Source: an uncultured Prevotellaceae bacterium (GTDB lineage: Bacteria; Bacteroidota; Bacteroidia; Bacteroidales; Bacteroidaceae). Taken from it: a stretch of DNA of 11,023 nucleotides. The notes below the pieces were generated by a model. It worked only from the letters and a program-made list of their open reading frames with translations. It was not told the DNA's origin and searched no databases. Where the stretch lies: contig CAMZHB010000028.1 of assembly GCA_947306605.1 (NCBI GenBank), positions 1-11,023 of the forward strand. Reading direction: 5' to 3'. The position numbers and the translations under genes are program-made. Below are positions 1-6,089 of this stretch, one piece after another. Numbering within the stretch: position 1 is the stretch's first letter; each line of letters begins with the position of its first letter.

Positions 1-570
1 TTGTGGGAAACGGCTCTCGCGGATAATGAAGGTCCACTGCGGATGCGCCTCCACATAAGCCACACAAGCCGCCAACGTCTCCCGGTTACGCACCGCGTCA
101 CCCCAGTCACAAGGCTGCAGAAAATAATGTCCCGCCGGAAAAAGCAAATGATGCGACACCTCCTGTCCTGTCCACACCACCTTAACCTCGTCGGCACGGC
201 CGATACACGGCTCAGCCCCGTCGCAGAAATCCCCCTTCGGAGAATAAGTCACCCAGTCAATCCCCTCCGGCAACGGCACCGTACCGTTCGTCTCAATAGC
301 CACACCCCTGCCAACCCCGTGAAGCGCATCCACAAGCGACCCGTCCACCTGCAAAGCAGGCTCGCCACCCGTCAAAACAACCCAGTCAGCCGCCCACGAC
401 GACACCGCAGCCACAATTTCCCCGTCCGACATCAGCGTGCCGCCCCCATGATCCGTATCGCAAAACCTACAACGCAGGTTACACCCGGAAAACCTCACAA
501 ACACCGACGCACGGCCCGTCCAGAACCCCTCGCCCTGAAGCGAACCGAATATCTCCTTCACACACCTCAT
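1..570 (-). CDS. queE: 7-carboxy-7-deazaguanine synthase QueE (3' end cut by the window edge)
   Basis: Radical SAM enzyme that converts 6-carboxytetrahydropterin to 7-carboxy-7-deazaguanine on the way to preQ0 and queuosine. The 190 visible residues begin MRCVKEIFGSLQGEGFWTGR; EIFGSLQGEG is the usual QueE opening. The cluster-binding cysteines are C30, C34 and C37 in CNLRCRFCDT, in the CxxxCxxC spacing. The SAM-contact motif TGGEP is at 67-71 and ETNGT at 93-97. Family members run about 180-220 residues and usually end in a Q-T/L-H-K segment. The visible end SRFPQ would lie just before that, so I expect only about ten residues to be missing. The start ATG shares an ATGA overlap with the queD stop, which indicates translational coupling. 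The coding strand is G/T-rich, unlike most other genes here. Confidence 0.93.
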   Translation of the reverse strand, partial: MRCVKEIFGSLQGEGFWTGRASVFVRFSGCNLRCRFCDTDHGGGTLMSDGEIVAAVSSWAADWVVLTGGEPALQVDGSLVDALHGVGRGVAIETNGTVPLPEGIDWVTYSPKGDFCDGAEPCIGRADEVKVVWTGQEVSHHLLFPAGHYFLQPCDWGDAVRNRETLAACVAYVEAHPQWTFIIRESRFPQ

Positions 571-902
571 TCGTCCACCTCGTAAGTAGCCACATTGTGC
601 TCCGACTCACGGATACTCACCTTGTAACACTTCGGGATACGCCCGCACAACCACCGCGCCAGATTCTCAGCCGTAGGGTTAAACGGAACCACATCGTTAG
701 CACAACGGTGGTCAAGCGACTCCTTCACAATACGCTTTACCTCAGCAAAATCCACAACCATACCGTTCGCGTCCAACTCCCGCGAGCGGCAACACACAGT
801 CACCAACGCGTTGTGACCATGCAACCCCGTACACGGACTCCCGTAGTCCAACGTCAGACGGTGAGCCATAGCCACCTCAATCACCTTCTCAACATAATAC
901 AT
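567..902 (-). CDS. queD: 6-carboxy-5,6,7,8-tetrahydropterin synthase QueD
   Basis: Cytosolic enzyme that turns 7,8-dihydroneopterin triphosphate into 6-carboxytetrahydropterin, the substrate of QueE. The protein has 111 residues, the normal size for the family. Visible motifs are MAHRL near residue 13 (first zinc histidine), C-T-G-L-H-G-H-N (catalytic Cys followed by two zinc histidines, the CxxxHGH signature of QueD), LDHRCAND, and RESEHNVATYEV near the C-terminus with the conserved Glu. The frame stays open upstream to 968, but I place the start at 902. There ATG is preceded by AAAGGAG about 11 nt upstream, the protein begins at the usual point (MYYVEKVIEV), and a promoter motif lies inside the longer reading. 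It is coupled to queE by an ATGA overlap. No queC is present in the window. Confidence 0.94.
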   Translation of the reverse strand: MYYVEKVIEVAMAHRLTLDYGSPCTGLHGHNALVTVCCRSRELDANGMVVDFAEVKRIVKESLDHRCANDVVPFNPTAENLARWLCGRIPKCYKVSIRESEHNVATYEVDE

Positions 903-913
903 AACCGATATCT

Positions 914-958
914 CTCCTTTCACATGCAAAATTACACTTTTCCAACCGACCGCGCAAG
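914..958 (-). promoter_or_regulatory. Promoter motif and ribosome binding site of queD
   Basis: On the minus strand, CTTG (958-955; one base off the Bacteroidota -33 box TTTG) is followed after 20 nt by TAATTTTG (934-927), an exact match to the -7 box TAnnTTTG. A Shine-Dalgarno-like AGGAG (918-914) follows before the ATG at 902. The promoter lies in the 59-nt gap after the lipoprotein stop, so queD-queE can probably be transcribed independently of the his operon. The assignment rests on motif and spacing only. Confidence 0.6.
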
Positions 959-961
959 ACC

Positions 962-1561
962 TCAACACCCTTTAACACCGCGGCCACCCGAAACATACAC
1001 ACCCGCAGTGTCCACACGCAACACACCCTCACCCGCGTCATCCGTGCCACCACCGTCGTCACCGCCGCCACCACGGCCCAAAAGACGCCACCATACCACA
1101 TCGCGCATACCAGCCTGGCCAAAATACGTGGCCAACACACCATGCACACGCAAACGACAGCCCAACAACCACGGATGAGCAACAAGACTCAGACTGTCAC
1201 GCATCTCTGAACCTGATTTGAGAGACACAGCAAAACAATAGCTGGTATTAGTTTCCAGACTGTCGTCTGCCAGGAGGAGGTTGCTTGACGTGGAAAACGG
1301 GGGCGCAAAGACGGCGGAGGAGATGGCGGTGCCGGCGGCGCAGCCGACAATGTATGCTTCGACGGTGACGGGGCTGCTGTGGCCGGACTGCCAGAGGGCG
1401 CGCGCCTGGACAACGCTGCGGGGCACGGTGTCTGCAACATCGTCGGGGATGACGATTTCGGTACTGTCGGTGTCGCTTCCGCCGGGGAGGTCGTCGTCGG
1501 TGAGAGGACGGTCGCAGCAGACGAGGGCGGCCAGGAGAAACATGAGGGGAAGGAGTCTCAT
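962..1561 (-). CDS. Small DUF6359-like (predicted OB-fold) lipoprotein coupled to hisB
   Basis: Predicted envelope lipoprotein of 199 residues with unknown function. A short hydrophobic signal MRLLPLMFLLAALVCC is followed by an acidic linker (DDDLPGGSDTDSTE). The lipidated residue is C15 or C16; neither gives a perfect lipobox. Residues about 65-160 resemble the DUF6359-type domain of Bacteroidales lipoproteins: TVEAYIVGCAAG, then SNLLLADD, then a Cys-containing strand, SLKSGSEMRDSLSL, LLGCRLRVHGVLATYFG and GMRDVVWW. The family recognition is from memory of the pattern. The C-terminal tail (162-199) is Gly/Asp-rich. The ATG overlaps the hisB stop as ATGA, so the gene is translationally coupled to a histidine biosynthesis gene with no obvious functional link. 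Codon choice changes sharply around residue 103: C-ending before, G- or T-ending after. Confidence 0.8.
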   Translation of the reverse strand: MRLLPLMFLLAALVCCDRPLTDDDLPGGSDTDSTEIVIPDDVADTVPRSVVQARALWQSGHSSPVTVEAYIVGCAAGTAISSAVFAPPFSTSSNLLLADDSLETNTSYCFAVSLKSGSEMRDSLSLVAHPWLLGCRLRVHGVLATYFGQAGMRDVVWWRLLGRGGGGDDGGGTDDAGEGVLRVDTAGVYVSGGRGVKGC

Positions 1562-2628
1562 AGACGGCCTTTGCTGGAAGGGAGCGTGAGGTCGGCAGGG
1601 TCGCGACGGAGGGCCATACGCAGGGCTCGGGCGAAGGCTTTAAAGATGGCCTCGATTTTATGGTGTTCGTTGTCGCCCGTGGCGCTGATGTTGAGGTTGA
1701 TGGCTGCGGCGTCGGCGAGGCTGCGGAAGAAATGGGGGAAAAGTTCCGTGGGCACGTCGCCCACACGTTCGCGACGGAAGGTGGCGCGCCAGACAAGCCA
1801 GGGACGGCCGCCAAGGTCGACGGCGACACGTGCGAGACTGTCGTCCATGGGGAGGACGAAGCCGTAGCGCTGCAAGCCCTGCTTGGTGCCGAGGGCCTCG
1901 CGGAGGGCGGTGCCGAGGACTATGGCGGTGTCTTCTACGGTGTGGTGCTCGTCAACATGGAGATCGCCACGGGCGGATACGGTGACGTCGATGCCGGCAT
2001 GGCGTGCAATCTGCTGGAGCATGTGGTCGAGGAAGCCGAGCCCGGTGTGGATGTCGGCCTGTCCGGTACCGTCGAGGTCGAGACTGACACGGATGTCGGT
2101 TTCGGCGGTCTGGCGGCGCACTTCTGCGCGACGCGCTCCCCCGATGAGGACGGAGGCGATGCGGTGCCAGTCCATGTCGGGCGAAAGAAGAAGGTGGCGG
2201 CAACCGAGGTTGGCAGCGAGACGGGCATCGGTGTCCCTGTCGCCGATAACGTAAGAATTGGCGAGGTCGTAACGGCCCGTGGTGTATTTGCCGAGCATCC
2301 CGGTGCCGGGCTTGCGGGTGTTGGCGCCGGCTTCGGGGAATGTGGTGTCGATGAGGATGTTGTCAAACTCCACGCCGACGCTCCTGAGGGTGTCGAGAAG
2401 GAAGTTGTGGACGGGCCAAAACGTGTTTTCGGGAAACGAAGGCGTTCCGAGCCCGTCTTGGTTTGACACCATGACGAATTCAAAGTCCGTTTTCTGACGG
2501 ATGAGGGACAACTGTGTGAGCATGCCGGGGACGAAGCGCAGTTTCTCGAAGCTGTCGATTTGCTCGTCGGCGGGTTCGGCAATCAAGGTGCCGTCGCGGT
2601 CGATGAAGAGGGCTTTTTTCAGGTTCAT
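1558..2628 (-). CDS. hisB: Bifunctional histidinol-phosphatase / imidazoleglycerol-phosphate dehydratase HisB
   Basis: Catalyses two steps of histidine synthesis: dehydration of imidazoleglycerol phosphate and dephosphorylation of histidinol phosphate. With the start at 2628 the protein has 356 residues, essentially the length of the E. coli enzyme. Residues 1-165 are a HAD phosphatase: FIDRDGT (nucleophile D10, acid/base D12), VSNQDG (54-59), RKP (105-107) and GDRDTD (129-134). Residues 167-356 are the dehydratase, with metal-binding motifs FLDHM (199-203), DEHHTVED (226-233) and EHHKIEAIFKAF (321-332). The frame extends upstream to 2685, but those extra residues come from the AT-rich gap and do not resemble HisB, while MNLKKALFIDRDG is the expected N-terminus. 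The zinc-ligand Cys/His set of the enterobacterial phosphatase domain is absent. It overlaps the downstream lipoprotein gene by ATGA. Confidence 0.95.
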   Translation of the reverse strand: MNLKKALFIDRDGTLIAEPADEQIDSFEKLRFVPGMLTQLSLIRQKTDFEFVMVSNQDGLGTPSFPENTFWPVHNFLLDTLRSVGVEFDNILIDTTFPEAGANTRKPGTGMLGKYTTGRYDLANSYVIGDRDTDARLAANLGCRHLLLSPDMDWHRIASVLIGGARRAEVRRQTAETDIRVSLDLDGTGQADIHTGLGFLDHMLQQIARHAGIDVTVSARGDLHVDEHHTVEDTAIVLGTALREALGTKQGLQRYGFVLPMDDSLARVAVDLGGRPWLVWRATFRRERVGDVPTELFPHFFRSLADAAAINLNISATGDNEHHKIEAIFKAFARALRMALRRDPADLTLPSSKGRL

Positions 2629-2660
2629 AACTGGTGATTTATATGGCATAATTGCCGTGC

Positions 2661-2688
2661 CTAATTCTCTATTGTCTACTCTCAATTC
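2661..2688 (-). repeat. Low-complexity GA/AT intergenic tract between hisC and hisB
   Basis: The 64-nt gap between the hisC stop and the hisB start contains, on the minus strand, a degenerate tract with units like GAATTGAG, GAGAGTAGACAATAGAG and GAGAATTAG. Its composition differs from the GC-rich genes on either side. It resembles short GAGAATTGAGAATTA-type tracts that I associate with Bacteroidales intergenic regions. I cannot show that it is repeated elsewhere from this window alone. Confidence 0.35.
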
Positions 2689-2692
2689 CGAC

Positions 2693-3733
2693 TCAAGGTT
2701 TGTACTGGCGCAGTGCGGCCAGGAAGCGGTTGTTTTCCTGCTGCGTGCCCACAGTTATGCGCAAACAGTCGCCACAAAGGGTGACGTGGCTGCGGTTACG
2801 GACAATGACGCCTTGGCTGACGAGATACTCGTACACTTGGCCGGCACCGCGGAAACGGGCGAGGAAAAAGTTGGCGTCGGTAGGGAAAACGCGCTCGCAG
2901 AGAGGGAGTTCGCTGACGGCAACCATGAGACCGGCGCGCTCCTGGAGGATTTGCTTGACCCAACGGTCGACCTCGAAGCGGCGGGAGAGCATTTCGCGGG
3001 CTTTCTCCTGCGTGAGCGTGTTGACATTGTAGGGATATTTCACCTTGTTGAAGAGCCGGATGATGTCGGGTGCGGCAAAGGCCATGCCAAGACGGATGGC
3101 CGCGCTGGCCCATGCCTTGGAGAAAGTGTTTAGCACAATCAGATTCGGAAATTCATTGATTCTCAAACGGAAAACAGGTTTTGGAGAGAAATCACTGTAA
3201 GCCTTGTCCAGCACAATTATGCCTTGGAAACCGCGCAGCACGGTTTCGATGGCCTCAGGGTCGAGACTGTTGCCCGTGGGATTGTTGGGCGAGCAGAGGA
3301 AGATGACTTTGGTGCGCTCGTTAACGACATCGAGCAACTTTTGTGGCTCCAAATTGAAATTGTCTCCGAGTAAAACTTTCCGATATTCGACATCGTTGAC
3401 GTCGGCACACACCTGGTACATGCCATACGTGGGTTCCATGGCCACGACATTGTCGCGTCCGGGCACACAGAAGACACGGAAAACCAGGTCAATGGCTTCG
3501 TCGCTGCCGTTGCCCAGAAACATCTGCTCGGGAGCCACACCCTTGAGCGGGGCGAGGAGTTGCTTCAGCTCTTCTTGCAGCGGGTCGGGATAACGGTTGA
3601 CTGGCACATTGTAAGGGCTCTCGTTGGCGTCAAGAAACGTGTTTGCCGTTTTTCCCTTATACTCGTCGCGTGCCGAGCTGTAGGGCTTCAGCGCCCAGAT
3701 GTTGGGCCTGACCAAATCCTTTAACGGTTTCAT
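2693..3733 (-). CDS. hisC: Histidinol-phosphate aminotransferase HisC
   Basis: PLP-dependent class I/II aminotransferase that converts imidazoleacetol phosphate and glutamate to histidinol phosphate and 2-oxoglutarate. Its 346 residues are typical in length. Motifs in order: LDANESPYN (34-42), NRYPDP (46-51), FLGNGSDEAIDL (72-83), SPNNPTGN (148-155), LDKAYSDFS (175-183), TFSKAW with the Schiff-base lysine K206, an IRLGMA segment (213-218), and a C-terminal CLRITVGT (323-330) with the substrate-carboxylate arginine R325. In the cofactor motif the usual D-E-A-Y reads D176-K-A-Y179; the PLP-contacting Asp and Tyr are kept. The start ATG overlaps the hisD stop as ATGA. It is followed by a 64-nt gap before hisB. 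Confidence 0.95.
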   Translation of the reverse strand: MKPLKDLVRPNIWALKPYSSARDEYKGKTANTFLDANESPYNVPVNRYPDPLQEELKQLLAPLKGVAPEQMFLGNGSDEAIDLVFRVFCVPGRDNVVAMEPTYGMYQVCADVNDVEYRKVLLGDNFNLEPQKLLDVVNERTKVIFLCSPNNPTGNSLDPEAIETVLRGFQGIIVLDKAYSDFSPKPVFRLRINEFPNLIVLNTFSKAWASAAIRLGMAFAAPDIIRLFNKVKYPYNVNTLTQEKAREMLSRRFEVDRWVKQILQERAGLMVAVSELPLCERVFPTDANFFLARFRGAGQVYEYLVSQGVIVRNRSHVTLCGDCLRITVGTQQENNRFLAALRQYKP

Positions 3734-5025
3734 ATCTTATTGACTTGATTTAATCTGATTTCCATGGCCCGTTTGTGAGCCTCAAGTTGTTCTGCCCCGG
3801 CCATAGCCACGACAGCGGGACCGATAGAGCACACACCCTCGGGGGTAAGTTCCTGTAGCGTCATCTTACGCATGAAACTGTCGAGACACAGTCCGCTGTA
3901 AGCCCGGGCATAGCCCTTCGTGGGCAACGTATGGTTGGTGCCCGAAGCATAGTCTCCGGCACTCTCGCAACTGTACGGCCCCAGGAAGACGCTGCCTGCG
4001 TGAGTGATGCGCGCAGCCACGTCACGGTAACGCTCAGTGGCCACCACAAGATGCTCAGGCGCGTAACGGTTGGTCAAGTCCACGGCTTCGTCCATGTCGT
4101 GTACCAGAATCAGCACGCTGTGTGCGAGAGCCTTCTCGGCAATATCGCGACGCGGCAGCGCAGAGAGCTGTTGCTCCAGCTCGTCTTGCACCCGCACCAA
4201 CAAATCTTCGTCGGTCGAAACGAGAACTACCTGACTGTCGGCGCCATGTTCGGCCTGGCTCAGCAGATCGGCGGCCACGAAAGCGGCATTGGCCGACTTG
4301 TCGGCGAGCACCTCCACTTCGCTCGGTCCCGCAGGCATGTCTATGGCCACGTCAGTCAGAGACACCAGTTGCTTGGCCGCAGTCACGTATTGGTTACCCG
4401 GACCAAAAATCTTGTCAACGCGAGGCACGCTCTCCGTACCGCAAGCCATGGCGGCGATGGCCTGAGAACCGCCCAGCTTATATACCTTCTGCACGCCGGC
4501 AAGCCGGGCCGCGTAGAGAATAGCCGGATTTATGCGGCCGTCACGTGCGGGTGGCGTACACAGTATCACCTCTTTGCAACCGGCTATCTGGGCCGGTGTG
4601 GCCAGCATGAGCACCGTGGAAAACAGCGGAGCCGTTCCGCCGGGCACGTAGAGCCCCACCCGCTCGATGGGAACCGACTTCTGCTCGCACACAACGCCCG
4701 GAGCGGTCTCCACACGGATGGTGCTGAACGTTTGGGCGCGGTGGAAACGCTCGATATTGGCCTTGGCCAGACGGATGGCCTCTTTCAGCGGCGCGCCAAC
4801 CAAGCCTGCGGCTTCGTAAAACTCTTCATCGGAGACCAGAAACGAATCCAGCGACACCTTGTCGAACTGTAGTTCATAGTCTCTCAGGGCTGCGTCGCCG
4901 CGGGTGCGCACCTGCTCAACCACAGCTCCCACCGTGGCGAACAGTTGCGTGACATCAAACGACGGGCGTTTGAGCAACGCGTCCCAAGATGCCTTTTCCG
5001 GGTATTTTACTACGTCAAGTTTCAT
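3730..5025 (-). CDS. hisD: Histidinol dehydrogenase HisD
   Basis: Zinc-dependent, NAD-dependent enzyme that oxidises L-histidinol to L-histidine in two steps, the last reactions of the pathway. It has 431 residues, full length. Visible landmarks: VPIERVGLYVPGGTAPLFST (118-137), KIFGPGNQYVTAAK (205-218), DMPAGPSEVEVLAD (229-242), LLSQAEHG (254-261) with zinc ligands Q257 and H260, NRYAPEHL (319-326) with the catalytic E324-H325 pair, ESAGDYASGTNHTLPT (354-369) with zinc ligand D358, and H417 near the C-terminus. All key residues are present. The start lies 3 nt after the hisG stop and the end overlaps hisC by ATGA, so these genes are clearly co-transcribed and probably co-translated. Confidence 0.97.
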   Translation of the reverse strand: MKLDVVKYPEKASWDALLKRPSFDVTQLFATVGAVVEQVRTRGDAALRDYELQFDKVSLDSFLVSDEEFYEAAGLVGAPLKEAIRLAKANIERFHRAQTFSTIRVETAPGVVCEQKSVPIERVGLYVPGGTAPLFSTVLMLATPAQIAGCKEVILCTPPARDGRINPAILYAARLAGVQKVYKLGGSQAIAAMACGTESVPRVDKIFGPGNQYVTAAKQLVSLTDVAIDMPAGPSEVEVLADKSANAAFVAADLLSQAEHGADSQVVLVSTDEDLLVRVQDELEQQLSALPRRDIAEKALAHSVLILVHDMDEAVDLTNRYAPEHLVVATERYRDVAARITHAGSVFLGPYSCESAGDYASGTNHTLPTKGYARAYSGLCLDSFMRKMTLQELTPEGVCSIGPAVVAMAGAEQLEAHKRAMEIRLNQVNKI

Positions 5026-5028
5026 CCT

Positions 5029-5883
5029 TTATAAAATCATTTTCTCAATAGGCAGCACCAGTATGCCCTGGGCTCCGTTTTCCTTCAGCTGACCTATGAT
5101 TTCCCAGAAACGGTCTTTGTCAAGCACCGTGTGAACACTACACCAGTCCTTGTCAGCCAGCGGCATAATCGTGGGACTCTTGACACCGGGCAGCACACGC
5201 ACGATGTCTTCCACGCGGTCGCGGGGTACGTTCATCAGAACATATTTCTTGTCATCCGCTTCCTTGACGGCCTGAAGGCGGAACAGCAGTTGTTCGAGGA
5301 TATCGCGCTTTTCGGCCTCCATACGCGGGTAACCGATGAGCAGGGCTTCGCTCTGGACCACCGTTTCTACCTCGCGCAAATTGTTGCTTACGGGTGTGGA
5401 GCCGGAACTGACGATATCGAAGATGGCGTCTGCAAGACCGATGCCCGGAGATACCTCCACGCTGCCCGTAATGACGTGCACTTCGGCCTTTATGCCCTTC
5501 TCGCCAAGAAATTTCTTCAGGATGTTCGGATAGGACGTGGCTATGGTCTTGCCTTCAAACCACTCCAGCCCGCAGTAGTGCTCTCCCTTGGGCACGGCAA
5601 GCGACAAGCGGCAGCGGCTGAACCCCAAACGGCGGATGATGTCGGCCTTCTCGCCGCGTTCAAGAAATTCGTTCTCGCCCACAATGCCTATGTCGGCCAC
5701 GCCACTGGCTACCGTCTGCGGTATGTCATCGTCGCGCAGGAACAGGACCTCCATGGGGAAGTCTTTGGCCTCCACCAGAAGGCCGCGCACGGATTTTCTC
5801 ACTTTAATGTCGGCTTCGCCGAGCAACGCCATCGTGTCTTCGTAGAGGCGTCCTTTGGATTGTACTGCTATTCTCAACATCAT
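5029..5883 (-). CDS. hisG: ATP phosphoribosyltransferase HisG, long form
   Basis: First and committed enzyme of histidine synthesis, joining ATP and PRPP to give phosphoribosyl-ATP. The 284-residue length and a C-terminal domain (about 210-284: ADDKKYVLMNVP, LPGVKSPTIMPL, AQGILVLPIEKM) identify the long hexameric form, which carries its own regulatory domain. It therefore needs no HisZ and is usually feedback-inhibited by histidine. The N-terminal RIAVQSKGRLYED (4-16), ADIGIVGENE (63-72) and PRPP loop GLADAIFDIVSSGST (149-163) are clear. Two adjacent ATG codons occur (5883 and 5880); either could be used. The ATG lies 6 nt after the T-run of the upstream terminator hairpin, so expression probably depends on read-through of the histidine attenuator. 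Confidence 0.96.
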   Translation of the reverse strand: MMLRIAVQSKGRLYEDTMALLGEADIKVRKSVRGLLVEAKDFPMEVLFLRDDDIPQTVASGVADIGIVGENEFLERGEKADIIRRLGFSRCRLSLAVPKGEHYCGLEWFEGKTIATSYPNILKKFLGEKGIKAEVHVITGSVEVSPGIGLADAIFDIVSSGSTPVSNNLREVETVVQSEALLIGYPRMEAEKRDILEQLLFRLQAVKEADDKKYVLMNVPRDRVEDIVRVLPGVKSPTIMPLADKDWCSVHTVLDKDRFWEIIGQLKENGAQGILVLPIEKMIL

Positions 5884-5888
5884 TTTCT

Positions 5889-5926
5889 AAAATAAAGGGA
5901 GACCTACCGCTTTCGGCAAGTCTCCC
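5889..5926 (-). terminator. Intrinsic terminator of the his leader (attenuator hairpin)
   Basis: On the minus strand, GGGAGACTTGCCG (5926-5914), loop AAAG (5913-5910) and CGGTAGGTCTCCC (5909-5897) form a continuous 13-bp stem with two G-U pairs. It is followed at once by TTTATTTT (5896-5889). This is a textbook Rho-independent terminator placed between a His-rich leader peptide and hisG, only 6 nt from the hisG ATG. It cannot be the end of the Dabb gene transcript alone, because a consensus promoter lies between the two. Confidence 0.88.
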
Positions 5927-5995
5927 GTTTGTTATATTCCGTTGCATACACAACATCACCCGCCGAATGAATCCTCATTTGGTTTTATGATGATG
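5912..5995 (-). promoter_or_regulatory. Alternative RNA pairings (antiterminator and anti-antiterminator) of the his attenuator
   Basis: Two further helices compete with the terminator on the minus-strand RNA. The antiterminator pairs TTCGGCGGGT (5967-5958) with ACTTGCCGAA (5921-5912): 10 bp including two G-U, consuming most of the inner terminator 5' arm. The competing helix pairs the His-codon segment CATCATC (5995-5989) with GGTGATG (5960-5954): 7 bp including one G-U, overlapping the end of the antiterminator strand. A ribosome stalled at the His codons would mask the first segment and free the antiterminator. A ribosome reaching the stop codon at 5977-5975 would sit close to or over 5967-5958 and favour termination. 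Pairings were found by hand; energies were not computed. Confidence 0.7.
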
Positions 5996-6019
5996 AATAT
6001 GTGCTTCTGTCCATTTCAT
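5975..6019 (-). CDS. hisL: Histidine operon leader peptide (14 aa, His-rich)
   Basis: A 14-residue open reading frame upstream of hisG reads MKWTEAHIHHHKTK and then TGA. Four of the five residues at positions 7-11 are histidine, all encoded by CAT (6001-5999 and 5995-5987). It lies just after a consensus promoter, in the same direction as hisG, and is followed by the terminator and competing pairings described separately. This is the organisation of HisL in enteric bacteria, where scarcity of charged tRNA-His stalls the ribosome in the His run and allows read-through. The symbol is given by analogy of position and content, not sequence homology. No Shine-Dalgarno is evident, and the predicted transcript start is only a few bases upstream, so initiation may be almost leaderless. 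Confidence 0.85.
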   Translation of the reverse strand: MKWTEAHIHHHKTK

Positions 6020-6027
6020 TCCGCTTG

Positions 6028-6058
6028 CAAAAATAACAAAATCCCGCCAAAGTGCAAA
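6028..6058 (-). promoter_or_regulatory. his operon promoter, Bacteroidota type
   Basis: On the minus strand, TTTG (6058-6055) is followed after exactly 19 nt by TATTTTTG (6035-6028), matching the -33 / -7 consensus TTTG-N19-TAnnTTTG of the Bacteroidota primary sigma factor. The transcript would start near 6020-6024, just before the leader-peptide ATG at 6019. The -33 box sits inside an inverted repeat, GCAAAA-G-TTTTGC (6066-6054). Dabb-gene transcripts that read through would also pass through the attenuator. Confidence 0.75.
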
Positions 6059-6089
6059 ACTTTTGCGTCATATTTTGCAATTTTGTCCA

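Noticed and set aside
903..968. N-terminal extension of queD to an ATG at 968
   Set aside because: It would overlap the end of the lipoprotein gene and run through the promoter motif; the internal ATG at 902 has a good ribosome binding site and the standard QueD N-terminus.
1041..1080. Glycine-encoding tandem-like tract in the lipoprotein C-terminus
   Set aside because: Irregular Gly/Asp codons rather than true tandem copies; explained as a low-complexity protein tail.
1660..2466. Plus-strand open frame of 268 codons
   Set aside because: Antisense to hisB; composed of Gly/Val/Glu-rich reverse-frame sequence with no motif.
2645..2656. Small hairpin GGCA-ATTA-TGCC before hisB
   Set aside because: Only 4 bp, without a T-run; too weak to call a terminator or regulatory structure.
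2629..2685. N-terminal extension of hisB to 2685
   Set aside because: The extra 19 residues derive from the low-complexity spacer and do not match the HAD-domain N-terminus.
3931..4872. Long open frame of 313 codons on the plus strand
   Set aside because: It lies fully antisense to hisD, whose motifs are complete; the translation shows no recognisable domain and is typical of a GC-rich shadow frame.
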